A program made the position numbers and the translations under genes. A stretch of DNA of 64,000 nt from Asterella californica (Eukaryota; Streptophyta; Marchantiopsida; Marchantiales; Aytoniaceae). The DNA lies in assembly GCA_036924285.1 (NCBI GenBank), contig JAYKYS010000010.1:10143001-10207000 (forward strand), written 5' to 3'. Positions 1 to 10,350 of the stretch are shown piece by piece. Each line of letters starts with the position of its first letter. The first letter of the stretch is position 1. The notes under the pieces are model-generated. The model searched no databases. It worked only from the letters and a program-made list of their open reading frames with translations, and was not told where the DNA came from.

Positions 1-115
1 GAAACATACCTGTTTCGCCTCCTTAACTAGCAATATTACTAGCTTCTTCTCGAAAGCATGCATGAGTTTGAACACTGTATGGAATTCAAAACTTTATTAT
101 ATGATCCTTTTACAC

Positions 116-1047
116 TTACAACTCTTTCAGTTTTCGTAATGCCTCTACTAATTCTAACAGTTCTTCTTTTTCTTGGCGTCTGAGCTCTATTACAGCATGT
201 AAATCCCGAGCAATACCTTCTAAGCTCTGTTCAGTCTCTTCTGATTTTTCAACCAGGGCCAGTACTCGATAATGTAAGCGTTCTATCTCAACAAGCTCCG
301 CAGTATTACCCACTGTGGACATTTCACTTTCTATTGAAGGATAAAATGTCACACTATCCATAGCAGTGGCAAGATCTTCTATAGCGTCTTCGAACTCATC
401 TAACTCCTCTACCTCCTGCTCCACATCGAACACGGTAAATCGATTCTGCTTCGAATTCATACCTATTTTGAATCGCCATTTCTTTCTGCAGACAGCATTG
501 AAAATGCTATCTTGTTCATCAGAAGATAATTTCTCGAACTCTTCCGCAGTGATCCCTAATAGTTTCTCTCCAATACTCCACACAATGGCTATAGGTAAGG
601 CTGCTTATGGACGATCACTTACACTATAATCGATAAATCCTAAATGAAAACGATATTGCCTTTTACTTCCCCTCTGACCACAAGCATGCCAAGCTTTCCT
701 ACTATCAGACTGCGAGTGATTGAAATATAACACCTTCCTTGCCGAGCTTGACGAGATTTGTGTCTGTTCTGTCACTTGCTTGAAACACCCTGGAAAATTA
801 CAAGCAACGTACGAAATAGAACTCCACTTCCGATTTTTGATTATGCGCTGAATAGAAGCTACCACCCACATGGAAGGCATATTATTTATGCACTCTTCAA
901 GTTCTGCCAAAGAACACATTTTGGAGTTCTGTCACCTCTGCTCAGGCTCTGCGGACTTCGATTCAACACGTTCGAGCTCTCCCGCCTTCGATTCAAGGCG
1001 CTTATGCTCTTCCACATTCGATTCAACGCGTTCAAGCTCTCCCGCAT
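116..1047 (-). pseudogene. RPA1-like OB-fold/zinc-ribbon gene, broken
   Basis: Reading the minus strand from 1047 to 116 stays in one frame and gives a coiled-coil stretch, then a segment like the C-terminal DNA-binding domain (DBD-C) of replication protein A large subunit, then another Glu/Leu-rich coiled coil. RPA-like marks are MWVVASIQRI, the half zinc ribbon CNFPGC (C-x4-C), YRFHLGFIDYS, and IGEKLLGITAEEFEKL, which resembles the end of the RPA OB fold. In RPA70 the family pattern is C-x4-C...C-x2-C; here the second pair is HACGQRG, with Arg where the last Cys should be. The frame is interrupted by TGA at 932-934 and TAA at 605-607. A 44-bp intron covering the TAA is conceivable (GTAAGT...TATAG) but very short. 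AG before AACTCC near 931 could be an acceptor hiding the TGA. RPA-like genes occur as single-copy host genes and as Helitron cargo; no Helitron helicase or end is visible. Domain call fairly sure, gene status uncertain. Confidence 0.6.
958..1047. repeat. 30-bp tandem repeat, 3 units, coding a decapeptide
   Basis: Three head-to-tail 30-bp units begin with TTCGATTCAA at 958, 988 and 1018. On the minus strand, in the frame of the RPA-like gene, each unit encodes a ten-residue repeat close to AGELERVESK (variants VEEHKRLESK and AGELERVESN), which is helical and charged. A degenerate continuation lies at 1048-1110, where CTCTCCCGC recurs twice. Confidence 0.8.
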
Positions 1048-1328
1048 TTGTAACACGACGTTTCTGTAAGCTTGCTCAAGCTCTCCCGCTTTTGTAACAC
1101 GACTTGCTCTCCCGCTAACAATCTGAAACAATCTTCATTCGAACTTCTATTCCCGCGTCTCCGTCGCCTGGCCGCGTCTTCGTCCCCTGAAAAGTACAGA
1201 ATGTACTTAAATTTCTGGCGATGAGCTGTACTCTGACATGGCTCTCGCGTCATCGTGGTGTGGTTGATATCATCCTAGCTGTACTCTGACATGGCACAGT
1301 TACTTGCTTTACGTGCTGTGGCAGGTTG

Positions 1329-1401
1329 GGGGTCCGATCAAGAAGGGATTTAGTAGAGGGGTCCGATCAAGTCCGCGATTCGTTCTGGGGGCCTGATCAA
1401 G
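1329..1401. repeat. 29-bp tandem repeat, about 2.5 units
   Basis: The motif GGGGTCCGATCAAG starts at 1329 and 1358 and a variant (GGGGGCCTGATCAAG) at 1387, giving an exact 29-bp period. No open frame is associated. The nearby phrase GCTGTACTCTGACATGGC also occurs twice (about 1226 and 1278). Confidence 0.75.
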
Positions 1402-3240
1402 TAAAAAGCTGTGTTTTCATGAGATATGTCACGTAAGAAGTTCCAGCAAGGCCTATCGTAAACTCGTTTTGAGATTTTTGCGATTTCCGGTTTCTATGTG
1501 AGGCATACCGTTCCGACCTATGAGTCTGAAAATGTAGGCATGCAAAAAAATTAGAGAACTCACCACGAGCACCTCATTTCCTCCCCCATATGATTCCCAT
1601 AAAACACTTTACGGGAACCTCGCGGGAATGCCACGCGAACGAATATCCTGGACTTTGACATGTGCCAAATCGCTGTTTGGGCAGCAAGGATCTTTCTTGG
1701 GTATATACTGTAAAACACGCGACGCAAAGAATAGCCAATGGATGGAAACACCACATCAAGCCGTCCTATAGGTATATACTGTAAATGTGACATTTTCTTC
1801 CAAGTGGGTTGTTGAAGCGAACAGAGGCATCGTACTGTTAACTCCGACTATATTTAACTCTGCGCAAAGATTAGTTAATTATTCCAGTGTGATTGAGAAA
1901 TTTTCAAATCTGCACGGTTTAGTCTGAAAACTAACCTGGCTGTGCGCCATTCACATTGAAAACCTACATAAAGTGTAATCTTATTTGATAAATAGAATAT
2001 AACCATTTTACATTCAAATAATTACTTTTCACCAAAATGAAATTTTCATTATTGCTTCAAATGATATGAGATACGTACACATACATATGCCTCAGCGGGC
2101 CTCAAGAGTAAAGTAAACTCATCTCATGAAAAAACAGAAACAGTGAGAAAATTAATTTTATCATACTGAACAAGCAGAAATAAAAATATTAGATCTTTTT
2201 ATGCAGATTCCTCAGTCCCAAAAATAAACTATCAATCATCCTCATACCCCCGAAGTTGAAAATGTCTTCTTCAGTCATCAACTCTATGGCTCCCCGGTGG
2301 AGACTGTGGTTAGTGTCTGAACTATGATTATCAACAGTATACAGTAGAAGTCCGTGGTCCCGGTCCTCAGGTGATTACTTTTCAGTTCAAAAGCTTATTA
2401 CACGGACTCGACACTATATAAGTTTGTATCTATCACATATCCAAAACGAGACTATGTGGCGGCAAATGCGATCACCCATCCCTAGGATGGACTGCAGGTG
2501 TGACAGCAGCAGCGAAGGTGGTCAAGTATAAGAGTATGCAGGGAAGACATCTCTTCATCTCCTTAGTACGAATAGACAGTCTCAGAGTTCGACGTTTTTA
2601 TTCGAGATTGTGCCAGAGCTTATCATGAGAGGTGTCACTATCTCTTTCTGTTTGCACTATGTTTTTTACACAGTGATTTTTCATTACTCTACACGGAACT
2701 TTAGCAGGTGCGGTCCACAAGAGAGCAATTGCAGTAGACAATGCTATTTCATGTGCACCTGTTGTATGCAAGAGTTTTCATTTACCGGTGTGTGATAGAC
2801 GACCTTAGAGCTACTGATAGCGGGGTTCTCTTCTCTCTTCGAGGCGCTGGTTGCTTGACACTTAGGGTCCTTCTTTTCCTTGTAAAGGCTTGATGGGTCT
2901 TTCCATCCGTTGGCTATTCATTGCGTAGCATGTTCTACTCTAGTTTGTATCACTTTGCTTCGAACACTACACGCCTCGAGTCTCGAGAGAAAACGATAAT
3001 CTGTTTTCATCAAAATTTCTTTTTCGGTCTCATCTTTGTAAGTGTTTTTTTGCACCCGAAGCGTATCTTTCTTCAATGCAAACATGTACTTTTCTCACGA
3101 TGCAGAAGCGGATGATGATTCTCATATCTTCCTTCTCAGAGGTTTGATCAATGTAGTCATCCACGCACGTCTTCATCTTCATCATAGTCCCAGTCCCCAT
3201 GTCAAAGCGAGAGAACTCTGAACAAGCCATAAGTGTTCTT
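1402..3240. other. Spacer, no supported gene
   Basis: Moderate-GC sequence with only short open frames on both strands. The phrase GGTATATACTGTAAA occurs near 1698 and 1771, and the sequence between includes a higher-GC patch at 1560-1790. I recognise no protein, RNA gene or transposon end. Confidence 0.5.
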
Positions 3241-3259
3241 CTCTTGAGGGGTTAATTGA

Positions 3260-3570
3260 ATCTTATTACTATACCATGTGTGAATATATGAAAAAATAGA
3301 TATTTATCATATTATTAATAAATAAATCTTTTAAGTTAATATTATTTATAATATAATAAGAAAATATTATTCTAATTTATAAATATCAAAAATATTAACC
3401 CTATTAACTATAATTTATATATTTTTGTAAATATTAAATAAAGATAATAGTAAATATAAATTTGAATTTATAAAAAATAAAATTTCTAAAATTTCTAAAA
3501 TTTATATTTTTTATAAGATAAAATAAAAAAATAAAAAATTATATAATATATAATTAACATAATAAAATCA
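3260..3570. other. Extremely AT-rich block
   Basis: About 300 bases made almost wholly of A and T, with runs such as ATAAAATAAAAAAATAAAAA. It separates two segments of ordinary composition. No open frame or terminal repeat was found. It could be decayed transposon DNA or a matrix-attachment-like tract; both are guesses. Confidence 0.7.
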
Positions 3571-5033
3571 ACAAATGATAAATCTCGCAAATGATACTCC
3601 AAGTCCATATTGAGCGACACCCCCGAAGTCTTCTCCAGCATGTGATGGCATGTTGGACCTTTTGGAACAAAATTCTATCTCTCTTAAAATCAAGATGTCA
3701 CTAAGTGTCACTAGCATCCTCCGGAAAACTTCAAACCCAAATTCTTGTCTATAAGAGCTTTCCAATCACACTCTATCAGGCAGAAATGCGTTCAAAGTAG
3801 GCTCGCAGCACAGACTCTGACTGAAGCTGGGCACCTGACTTCCAATTTTTGCTTTCTCAAGAATGATGAAGGAATGAATGTCGCACTGCTGATCGGGCGG
3901 AGGTTATTAACTATACGGTTCGTGCATTGTGACTCTCCTCTTCCCACCGTGGAGTTCAAAAGCCTACTTCTACAACTGAAGCCTCTAGACACAATGTTCG
4001 AAGAGTGCTGCCATAAAACGTACAAGGATCCCCGCTCCCAGAGCAGTGACAACTACTAGCAAACGGCGTGAATTCGCTCTTCCACCTGGACACTGACAAT
4101 TCATTTTTTCTGTGTGTAGATATTTTGATAATGTCTACGGTGAATGTCCACGATGAAGACATGAGCGATTCTTCTCGCGCCATTCTCAACCCACTGTCGT
4201 AATGGACAGTGACAACCCATTGTCGTAAACGTGCAGTGTCCATTGCCTTACCCGCATCCGCGTGATGGTTTCAGAATTGTGATTTGTGCGTGATCGTTTC
4301 AAAATTGTGACTGGTTTTTCACCTTTACAACCTGGAGCGAAACGACAGACGGTAAAGGGAGTGAGGAAGACATTTTCAACTTCAGGAGATTGAGGAAGAT
4401 CGACAGTTCGTTTCGGGGACTAAGGAAGAAAAAAGAAACCTCTTTACGTTATCTTATTAACTGTCTTTATCATTAAACAAATAACTCAACTTATCAGTAA
4501 CAAGTAAGTGTGGATCCTCTACTAATTGGAAAGAAAACTCAACTGAAAAGAGGAAGCGCCGCCAGAACTTAAATTTGAAACAATTTTCTCTTAACAGTCT
4601 ACGCATTTCCTCAAATTAAATAAGTAGACTCAATCGATTACTAATATCAATAAATATATAGTGTGCAATTAGTAGTTATGAATAAAAACTAATTAACTCC
4701 ATAGCATTTGCATAGTTAAATATCATTACAGTACATCGTCTTCAAACAACATCGGGCGATGCTCGACAGCAAGAATTGTGGGTTAGATATTGCGCTGTTG
4801 CAGCTCCAGTCCGTCCAAAATTATTTTCCCGATGCACGTGCTCGTGAATGAGAATTTTATAGTTTAGTCAGTGCGAGAAAGCCAGTCTAAGCAATTCGGA
4901 CCACTTCTTTTATTTGACCACCTTGTTGTGAGTATAACCCGTAAGGAGATTGTGATATTTGTGTACGGACTATAGGGGAAGGATATATAATTCGCCTCAT
5001 GTACACTTTCGAGTATTTTGGATGGTAATACGA
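3571..5033. other. Spacer, no supported gene
   Basis: Short overlapping frames near 3745-4243 run on both strands and match no family I know. A short direct repeat lies at 4187-4238, where AACCCACTGTCGTAA and AACCCATTGTCGTAA are each followed by a related G(A/T)C(A/C)GTG phrase. The rest is AT-rich spacer. Confidence 0.4.
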
Positions 5034-5580
5034 GCATATATATATTCATCCTCTTCCAAGTTCTGAAGAGAGAAATATGCATGGTTTTTTATTTATGTAC
5101 TAACTTTTTTTCTTGAGAGGTTTACAGTATAAATTAAAAATATGAAATTAAAAATATTTTTACTCGTTGACGGCACAGCTCTTTATACCAGACACATGTT
5201 CAGTCTATATGACTCTCTTATAGTTTTGTGTAACTGCAAAATCTGTGTAATCAAGTTACCCAAATGGTTTTAATTTAGTAATTTAAATTTATCAATTTAA
5301 ATTTAAAGGTTTTTTCACTCTCTAAAATGATTTTCAAACCGTCCAGCAATCTTCCCCGCAAGTCTATGTTTTACTCAATGTTGTTTAATGTATTTTTTAC
5401 TGAATTCTTCAGAAGTCAGTTCTGAACCAAGTCTATTTTTTACTCAATCTTTTTTAATCTTTTTCTTACTAAACTCTTCTGAAGTCAGTTCTGCACCACT
5501 TGTCTTGATAATATTGTGGCCGTGTGAGTATTTGTCTTTTTCCTAGTTTGGGTCAAAAGTGCACTTCGCATGCATATTTA
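5034..5580 (+). repeat. Dispersed repeat family copy 1 (about 550 bp)
   Basis: The left module has ATTCATCCTCTTCCAAG, then TTCTGAAGAG forming a small hairpin, then AATATGCATGG, and about 30 bases on TTTTTTTCTTGAGAGG followed by TATAAATTAAAAAT. The right module is TTTGTCTTTTTCCTAG...AAGTGCACTTCGCATGCATATT. The same modules, in the same order, recur at 18621-19018, and a left part at 62748. No coding capacity. It may be a short non-autonomous element or a solo LTR of an unknown element; ends are only approximate. Confidence 0.55.
5360..5497. repeat. 69-bp tandem duplication
   Basis: Two imperfect 69-bp units, 5360-5428 and 5429-5497, each begin with AAGTCTAT and end with AGAAGTCAGTTCTGAACC or its variant. 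They lie inside the dispersed repeat copy at 5034-5580. Confidence 0.75.
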
Positions 5581-6026
5581 TTGGATTGACTTATGCAATG
5601 ATCTTTCTAAAGAGAAGAGTTAAACAATAAATTAATGTGTAGATGAAATGACGTTGTTTTGGGAACGTCTTAGATTTATATTGCTGGCAGCATGTGAGTC
5701 AAACACACCTTTCTTTGTTATTGGCCTCTTCCAAGTTGGGTTCGAGGAGGCAAGCCAGTTGTGAATTATTCCTACTAGCAATAGGATAGCGGCTCTCTTT
5801 AGGTTTTTTTTTTCCTCCAGCACCTCAGCCTCTCTGGTTCGGTTCGTTCCCTGAAAAATCAACTCCACAGCTGCGAGTACAGCGAGAAAAAAAGCTTCCT
5901 CATGTTCTCGTTATTTTTGGTTTCAAAGCTCCTTTTTCCTCTACCATAAGGTGCAGAGGTCCTTCGTCTTCTTCTTTTTTTCCAAACTTTCTGTATAAGT
6001 CTGATAACGATGCTCCGCACGACAAG

Positions 6027-6114
6027 CATACAGAAATGTGGTGAGCATTTGGACACATAAAACAGAACGTCATACACAAATGTGGTGAGCATTTGGACAC
6101 AGAAAAGAGAACGT
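6027..6114. repeat. 44-bp tandem duplication
   Basis: Units 6027-6070 and 6071-6114 differ at only three positions; each contains AATGTGGTGAGCATTTGGAC. The high identity suggests a young duplication compared with the decayed surroundings. Confidence 0.85.
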
Positions 6115-6128
6115 CAAGCTCGTGAACA

Positions 6129-6185
6129 GGTTTATATAATCCAAAGCAGGTGAACGACAAGTTTATAAAATCCAAACCAGGTAAC
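6129..6185. repeat. About 31-bp tandem duplication
   Basis: GTTTATATAATCCAAAGCAGGTGAAC is followed by GTTTATAAAATCCAAACCAGGTAAC, a two-copy imperfect repeat directly after the 44-bp pair. Confidence 0.7.
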
Positions 6186-6699
6186 CTTCTTGTTTACTAC
6201 TACGGACTCGTTGCTGCAAAGCACAGAGGGTCTTGCTTTCTATGTAGGTATTAACGCCTTAACTTAATCAGGAGAGGACTGCTATATTACAAGTGCAGTC
6301 CAAAAATTTTACTTCCAAAAACTGTCTCGCTGTGTACACAAAGTACAGTGAGAACATATAAGTTCAGAAAAGTAGTTGCCTTAACCACTGAGAGTCGACT
6401 GCTCCTCAACCACACTTGGATTCAAAACTCTTTGTCGGCTGCCACAGGATGTATAGACATACATATACATAAATACATTTCTACACAGTGTTGTTCTCGT
6501 GCTCCTAAAGGTCTCTATTCGCAGCTTCCCTGTCAGAACCATCCTACCACGCCGCTTGCTCCAGTAACAGCGGACATCGGCGTCTACTCGGGTCCAGGGT
6601 CTGCAGGTAGAGCATAAACAAAATTAGCTACAAAGCAGAGCAACAGTAATACGAACACCAAAGCAGGTACAGTACCTTGTAATGCTCAATCAGGTTGTA

Positions 6700-8003
6700 T
6701 CTCAAAGCAAAGCACTGCATAGAGGAATGTACTCAGGAAACACTTCAACAGCTTCGAACAGTGGGCAGCGATTCGCAGCCGGGGAAGGTAGGTCCAACGA
6801 GCGCTCCTTGTCTTCAAGAGTGAGACTGGTAAAGTAGCGACGGCGATCTTCACGCTTGGAGAAGAAAATAGTGTCAATATCAGTCATGGTTATAGTCTGG
6901 GGGTGGACAATTACTTTCCAAAGCGCCTCGTTCCTGGCTCGCTGTATACCATTACCCATTAACCACTTGCAAGAAGGAGCATACTTCCCACAGCAGACCA
7001 TGGATCGTAAGCAAGTGCGGAGGGTACTGCCAAGAGGATGGCCCTATTATATTGCAGTGCGTGCTGTAAAACATTGTTACAGTTTAATTCAACTCTGTTT
7101 TTCGTGTCAGCGGCCCCTAAAAGACTGAACTGATCATCTCCATCAGCAAGCATTCTGTCGAAAATATTTTTCATGCAACACCTATGATGTATCTCAGATT
7201 TATCTTTCATACAATAGCTTATCATACCTACAAAGGTATGTAGGCCCCTGTTATTAAACCTTTTGACGCAGACTTCACCTCCAAGTCATCTAGCCGCCCC
7301 CTTCCAACCCAACACGACAAGCAGCCTGTTTTTAACATCGATAGGACTCGTAGCCTGTAAACAGAGAACTCTTTGAACATGCAGATGGAACAAGGTCCCC
7401 CTTCTTTCCACCGATATGACCTCACTATGGCACTCTTGGTGTAAAAAAGCACATAAACAGCCCCAACAAGAAAAGTCTAAATCGCCACCGGTTTGAGCAA
7501 TAGTAACAGACAGCTCAAGAGTCTTGACGGCTACTGCTCTTCTGGACCGAGGTACTGGCGGGTTGCTCGCACGCCTGACGCGAGCGGCTTGTCTCGTTTG
7601 CATCAGACGGAAACCGGAAGTGTTTACAAGCTATTCTATAAATTCTAGTGTTTACAGTGTTGCAGACACAACTCAAATAGTTATGCATGTACACAGAGGT
7701 AACAACAAGTTTGAGGAGGGTCCCGTTCTCTTCCTGTCGAAGATATTTCGGGTAGCAGAAAATGGTGGATCTGCTATCCTTCAAGACGAGCCAGAATCCT
7801 TCGGATTTTATTCATAGAAAATGACCAATTATACACTGAAAGCATTGTGTAGCCCCGGAGAAAGCATAGGACAGTTTAACATAATCTGAACCTAGAAGCA
7901 GAAATGCTGGTGGTTTCAAACAGAAACGAAAATCTATGTATACATAGCTTGTGCTAAGGTACAAAACAGTCTCGGAAAAATAAAGATATCGCGAAAGCAG
8001 CAA
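6700..8003 (-). pseudogene. Rep/HUH-endonuclease relic, copy A
   Basis: On the minus strand the open segments at 7286-7603 and 6959-7225 share one frame, split by a TGA at 7286-7288, and a frameshift leads to 6702-7001. The order of marks fits a rolling-circle Rep: LELSVTIAQTG (possible motif I), FHLHVQ with HLHVQ at 7373-7387 (motif II), then about 50 residues later YCMKD at 7202-7216 (motif III with the candidate catalytic Tyr). The next recognisable blocks are LLGAADTKNRVEL, GKYAPSCKWLM and IDTIFFSKREDRRRYF. The same blocks occur in the same order in copy B at 13253-14760. More distant N-terminal similarity (IFCYPKYLRQEE) lies at 7515-7784 in another frame. No GxxxxGK helicase motif is seen, so it is more like a helicase-less HUH transposase (Replitron type) than a viral Rep or Helitron. 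Broken by at least one stop and two frame changes. Confidence 0.6.
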
Positions 8004-9620
8004 AGGATGCGAAGGAGAAGTGCTTGGAAGAGCAAACTGTAGCAGCTAACACTTGTATCCTTCAATACCGTGAAGGCAAAAGGGATGTATAGAATCTAAC
8101 GAACGACCAAGTATAGACGGAGAGACAGCGGCTTCAAGACAAGGGGAAACATGAAGAGCTGAAGGAGAAACGTGAGCAAAAGGAGACACACGAGGAGAAA
8201 CTGAAGAGGCAAAGGGCAAACATGAACAGAAGGGGACAGACGAGGGGACTGCGGCGGGGGGCTGGCTGGTACAAACAGAGGACTAAGTGGAGGAGAAGAA
8301 GAAACAACATCTAGGCTTTCAGATTCATCATCATCGGACAGAGTGACAAGATTCTCAGCACTTTAGTAGACATTGCGCACATAGAAGAAGAAGTACCTGA
8401 AGGTAGGCTGTGGGAGAAGCGAAATAAAGGAAATTATCATGCGTCGAAACTGACACATCGCAGACATCTAGCCGCGGAAAGAGAAGTGTCCATCACTGTC
8501 CATGCCGCAAAAGAGAAGTCGAGGCGTGGGGTCAGACAACTTGATCCGTCTCCATGCCGTACCGAAACCGCATACACACAGCAGTTGCCGACGAGGAAGA
8601 ATCCATCATACGTCCCAACACACTTCCCGTCCCATGAAGCGTTAGCCATCGCATGCCGTGCCGCTGCTGACAGCCAGCAAGCGGAAAATAAATGAAAGGA
8701 TGAAAATGCAAACCGGTCCCAAGCAGCGACGAGTCCCTGACGTTCGCAATACAGAAGGAGTCGTTCTCCGCAGCGACTATTCTTGCAGAAGACGAGAACT
8801 TGGATAGCACATAGGACATCCAAACGACGGACTGCCAAGAAGATTGCGGCAGCAGAAAGACAGCAGCTGCAAAGGAAAAAAAGGTAGAGCCAAACAAACA
8901 TAGCCATATAGCCTGAGCCGCAGCAGTCCCGACGTCAGTGTGAGAAAACAATAAAAAAATGACAAACTGCAATTCCTGTTAACAGTGGCAAATAGACAGT
9001 AAACCGCCCTCATCCAGCAACCCCCGGTAAGAACAAGCTCCAAGCAGAGTCCCCGCGACGAGGAACCGTCCCGATCGACAGTCGGAGGGACAGTTACTAC
9101 AGTGTAAATCAGCCTCTCGTAGCAAGCGATCTCGCACAAATGTCGGACTTCCAAAGCAGCGAGAAAAGGAGAAGTGCGCGAGAGACCAAGAGGAAAAGCA
9201 CGCTTCCAGAAAAGCATGATGGCAGCAACGAGGTCGCATGAAAAATGCCCCGCAAGCAACATACGCGAAAGCAAGATACGCAGCTGCGCAAGGAGAAGAG
9301 AAAAGACCACACGTCAGCAAGGTCAAAGCAACCAACGAAGAGAGCGAAAAGAAGAAAGAGGCAGCGAGGTCGAAGTAAGCAAGCAGCAAAACGGCCTCCA
9401 AGCAGCAAGCGATCCGCCAAGAAGACAGCGCCAACAACGAGGAGAGAGGGTCGTGCACAATGCGGAGAAGAGCGACAGAAAAAAGTAAGGTTTGCGAAAG
9501 GGTGACGGTAAACAATGTCGACGGCAACAGCCCCCTCCTCCAGAAACGGGTTTCCTTTCGCCAAAAATAATTCATCGTGGTGATAGCCCCCTCGTCGAGT
9601 CTCGAGCACCATGTTAATGA
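8004..9620. other. Purine-rich flank of Rep relic A, coding doubtful
   Basis: The plus strand is rich in A and G (CAGCAAGCGG, GGCAGCGAGG, AAGAAGAAAG). This creates long minus-strand frames (8437-8907, 8979-9575, 9109-9624) rich in Cys, Phe, Leu and Ser, and plus-strand frames rich in Lys, Arg, Gln and Glu, for example 9245-9505 (RKQHTRKQDTQLRKEKRK) and coiled-coil-like KHEELKEKREQKETHEEKL near 8145. The plus-strand reading is more protein-like, but stops interrupt it and no domain is recognised. The same asymmetry follows Rep relic B, so it may belong to the element. Confidence 0.35.
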
Positions 9621-10019
9621 ACATAAAACAGCATATTAATGAACGTCAACTAACGGCTTTTCCCTTGGCCGAGAAAAAGGGCAGCCTGACATGCACGATA
9701 ATAACGTCAGCCATTTCGCTGGGTTTCTGCCGTTGTCCTTTACTGCTGCCTGCCGAATAACAGTAATAAAGGATTTTTACTCCTGCCGCTTCTTCTTGAC
9801 AGTCCGCCGTTTGGATGTCATATTGGGTTAAGTACAGATCCGAGGCAACTCTTGGAGACCGTGGAGACTTCCCACAGTCCCCAAGAGAGAAAAAAAAGAA
9901 GTCTGAAATTGAGAGTCATGGACATCGTCTTCTAAAAGACAAGAAATAGATTTCAAATTTTATTCACAGCGTTTTGCGTTTCGATTGAATCATAGAACGG
10001 TTTGCGTTTCGTAATTTAA

Positions 10020-10115
10020 GCACGACCTTAGTCGACTCCGGCCGAGTTGTGGAAATCGAACCCAAGACCAGCACCTGTTCGAACTTGGGACGTGACCACC
10101 AGACTAGCTGGGGTC
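10020..10115 (-). repeat. tRNA-derived SINE-like block
   Basis: The minus strand reads TAGTCTGGTGGTCA, similar to a tRNA A box, and 44 bases later GGGTTCGATTTCC, close to the B-box consensus GGTTCGANTCC. That spacing is what a tRNA gene has, but the intervening sequence does not form a tRNA anticodon arm, so a pol III SINE head is more likely than a tRNA. No clear tail or target duplication was found. Confidence 0.4.
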
Positions 10116-10350
10116 ATGCCTCCAGTATATGGAAGTGGAAAGACCGTATACTCCATAGGTAACATTTTTTGTAACCATTTCTTTCTCATATAGTAACATC
10201 TCATGACATGGACACCGTGGCTAATTATATGCATGTTGATGAATGATGGGAACTTTTGTTCGCTTGTTGTTATCGGGGAATTATATAAATACAAATTATC
10301 ATCTAACAAGTCGATATAATAATCATAAATTTATAAATTAAATGTTAATC

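Larger units (their letters stand above)
5586..6690. other. Spacer with local tandem repeats
   Basis: No supported gene. It holds the two tandem repeats listed separately at 6027-6114 and 6129-6185. The sequence from about 6190 towards 6690 lies downstream of the Rep-like relic on the minus strand and may include its 3' flank, but I could not find an element end. Confidence 0.4.

Noticed and set aside
6700..8003. Rep relic as an integrated virus
   Set aside because: No helicase (Walker A) motif and no capsid-like frame was seen near either copy, so a transposon is the simpler reading; not fully excluded.
8437..9624. Long minus-strand open frames (156-198 codons) rich in Cys, Phe and Leu
   Set aside because: They mirror a purine-rich plus strand; composition alone keeps them open, three overlap in different frames, and no domain is recognisable.
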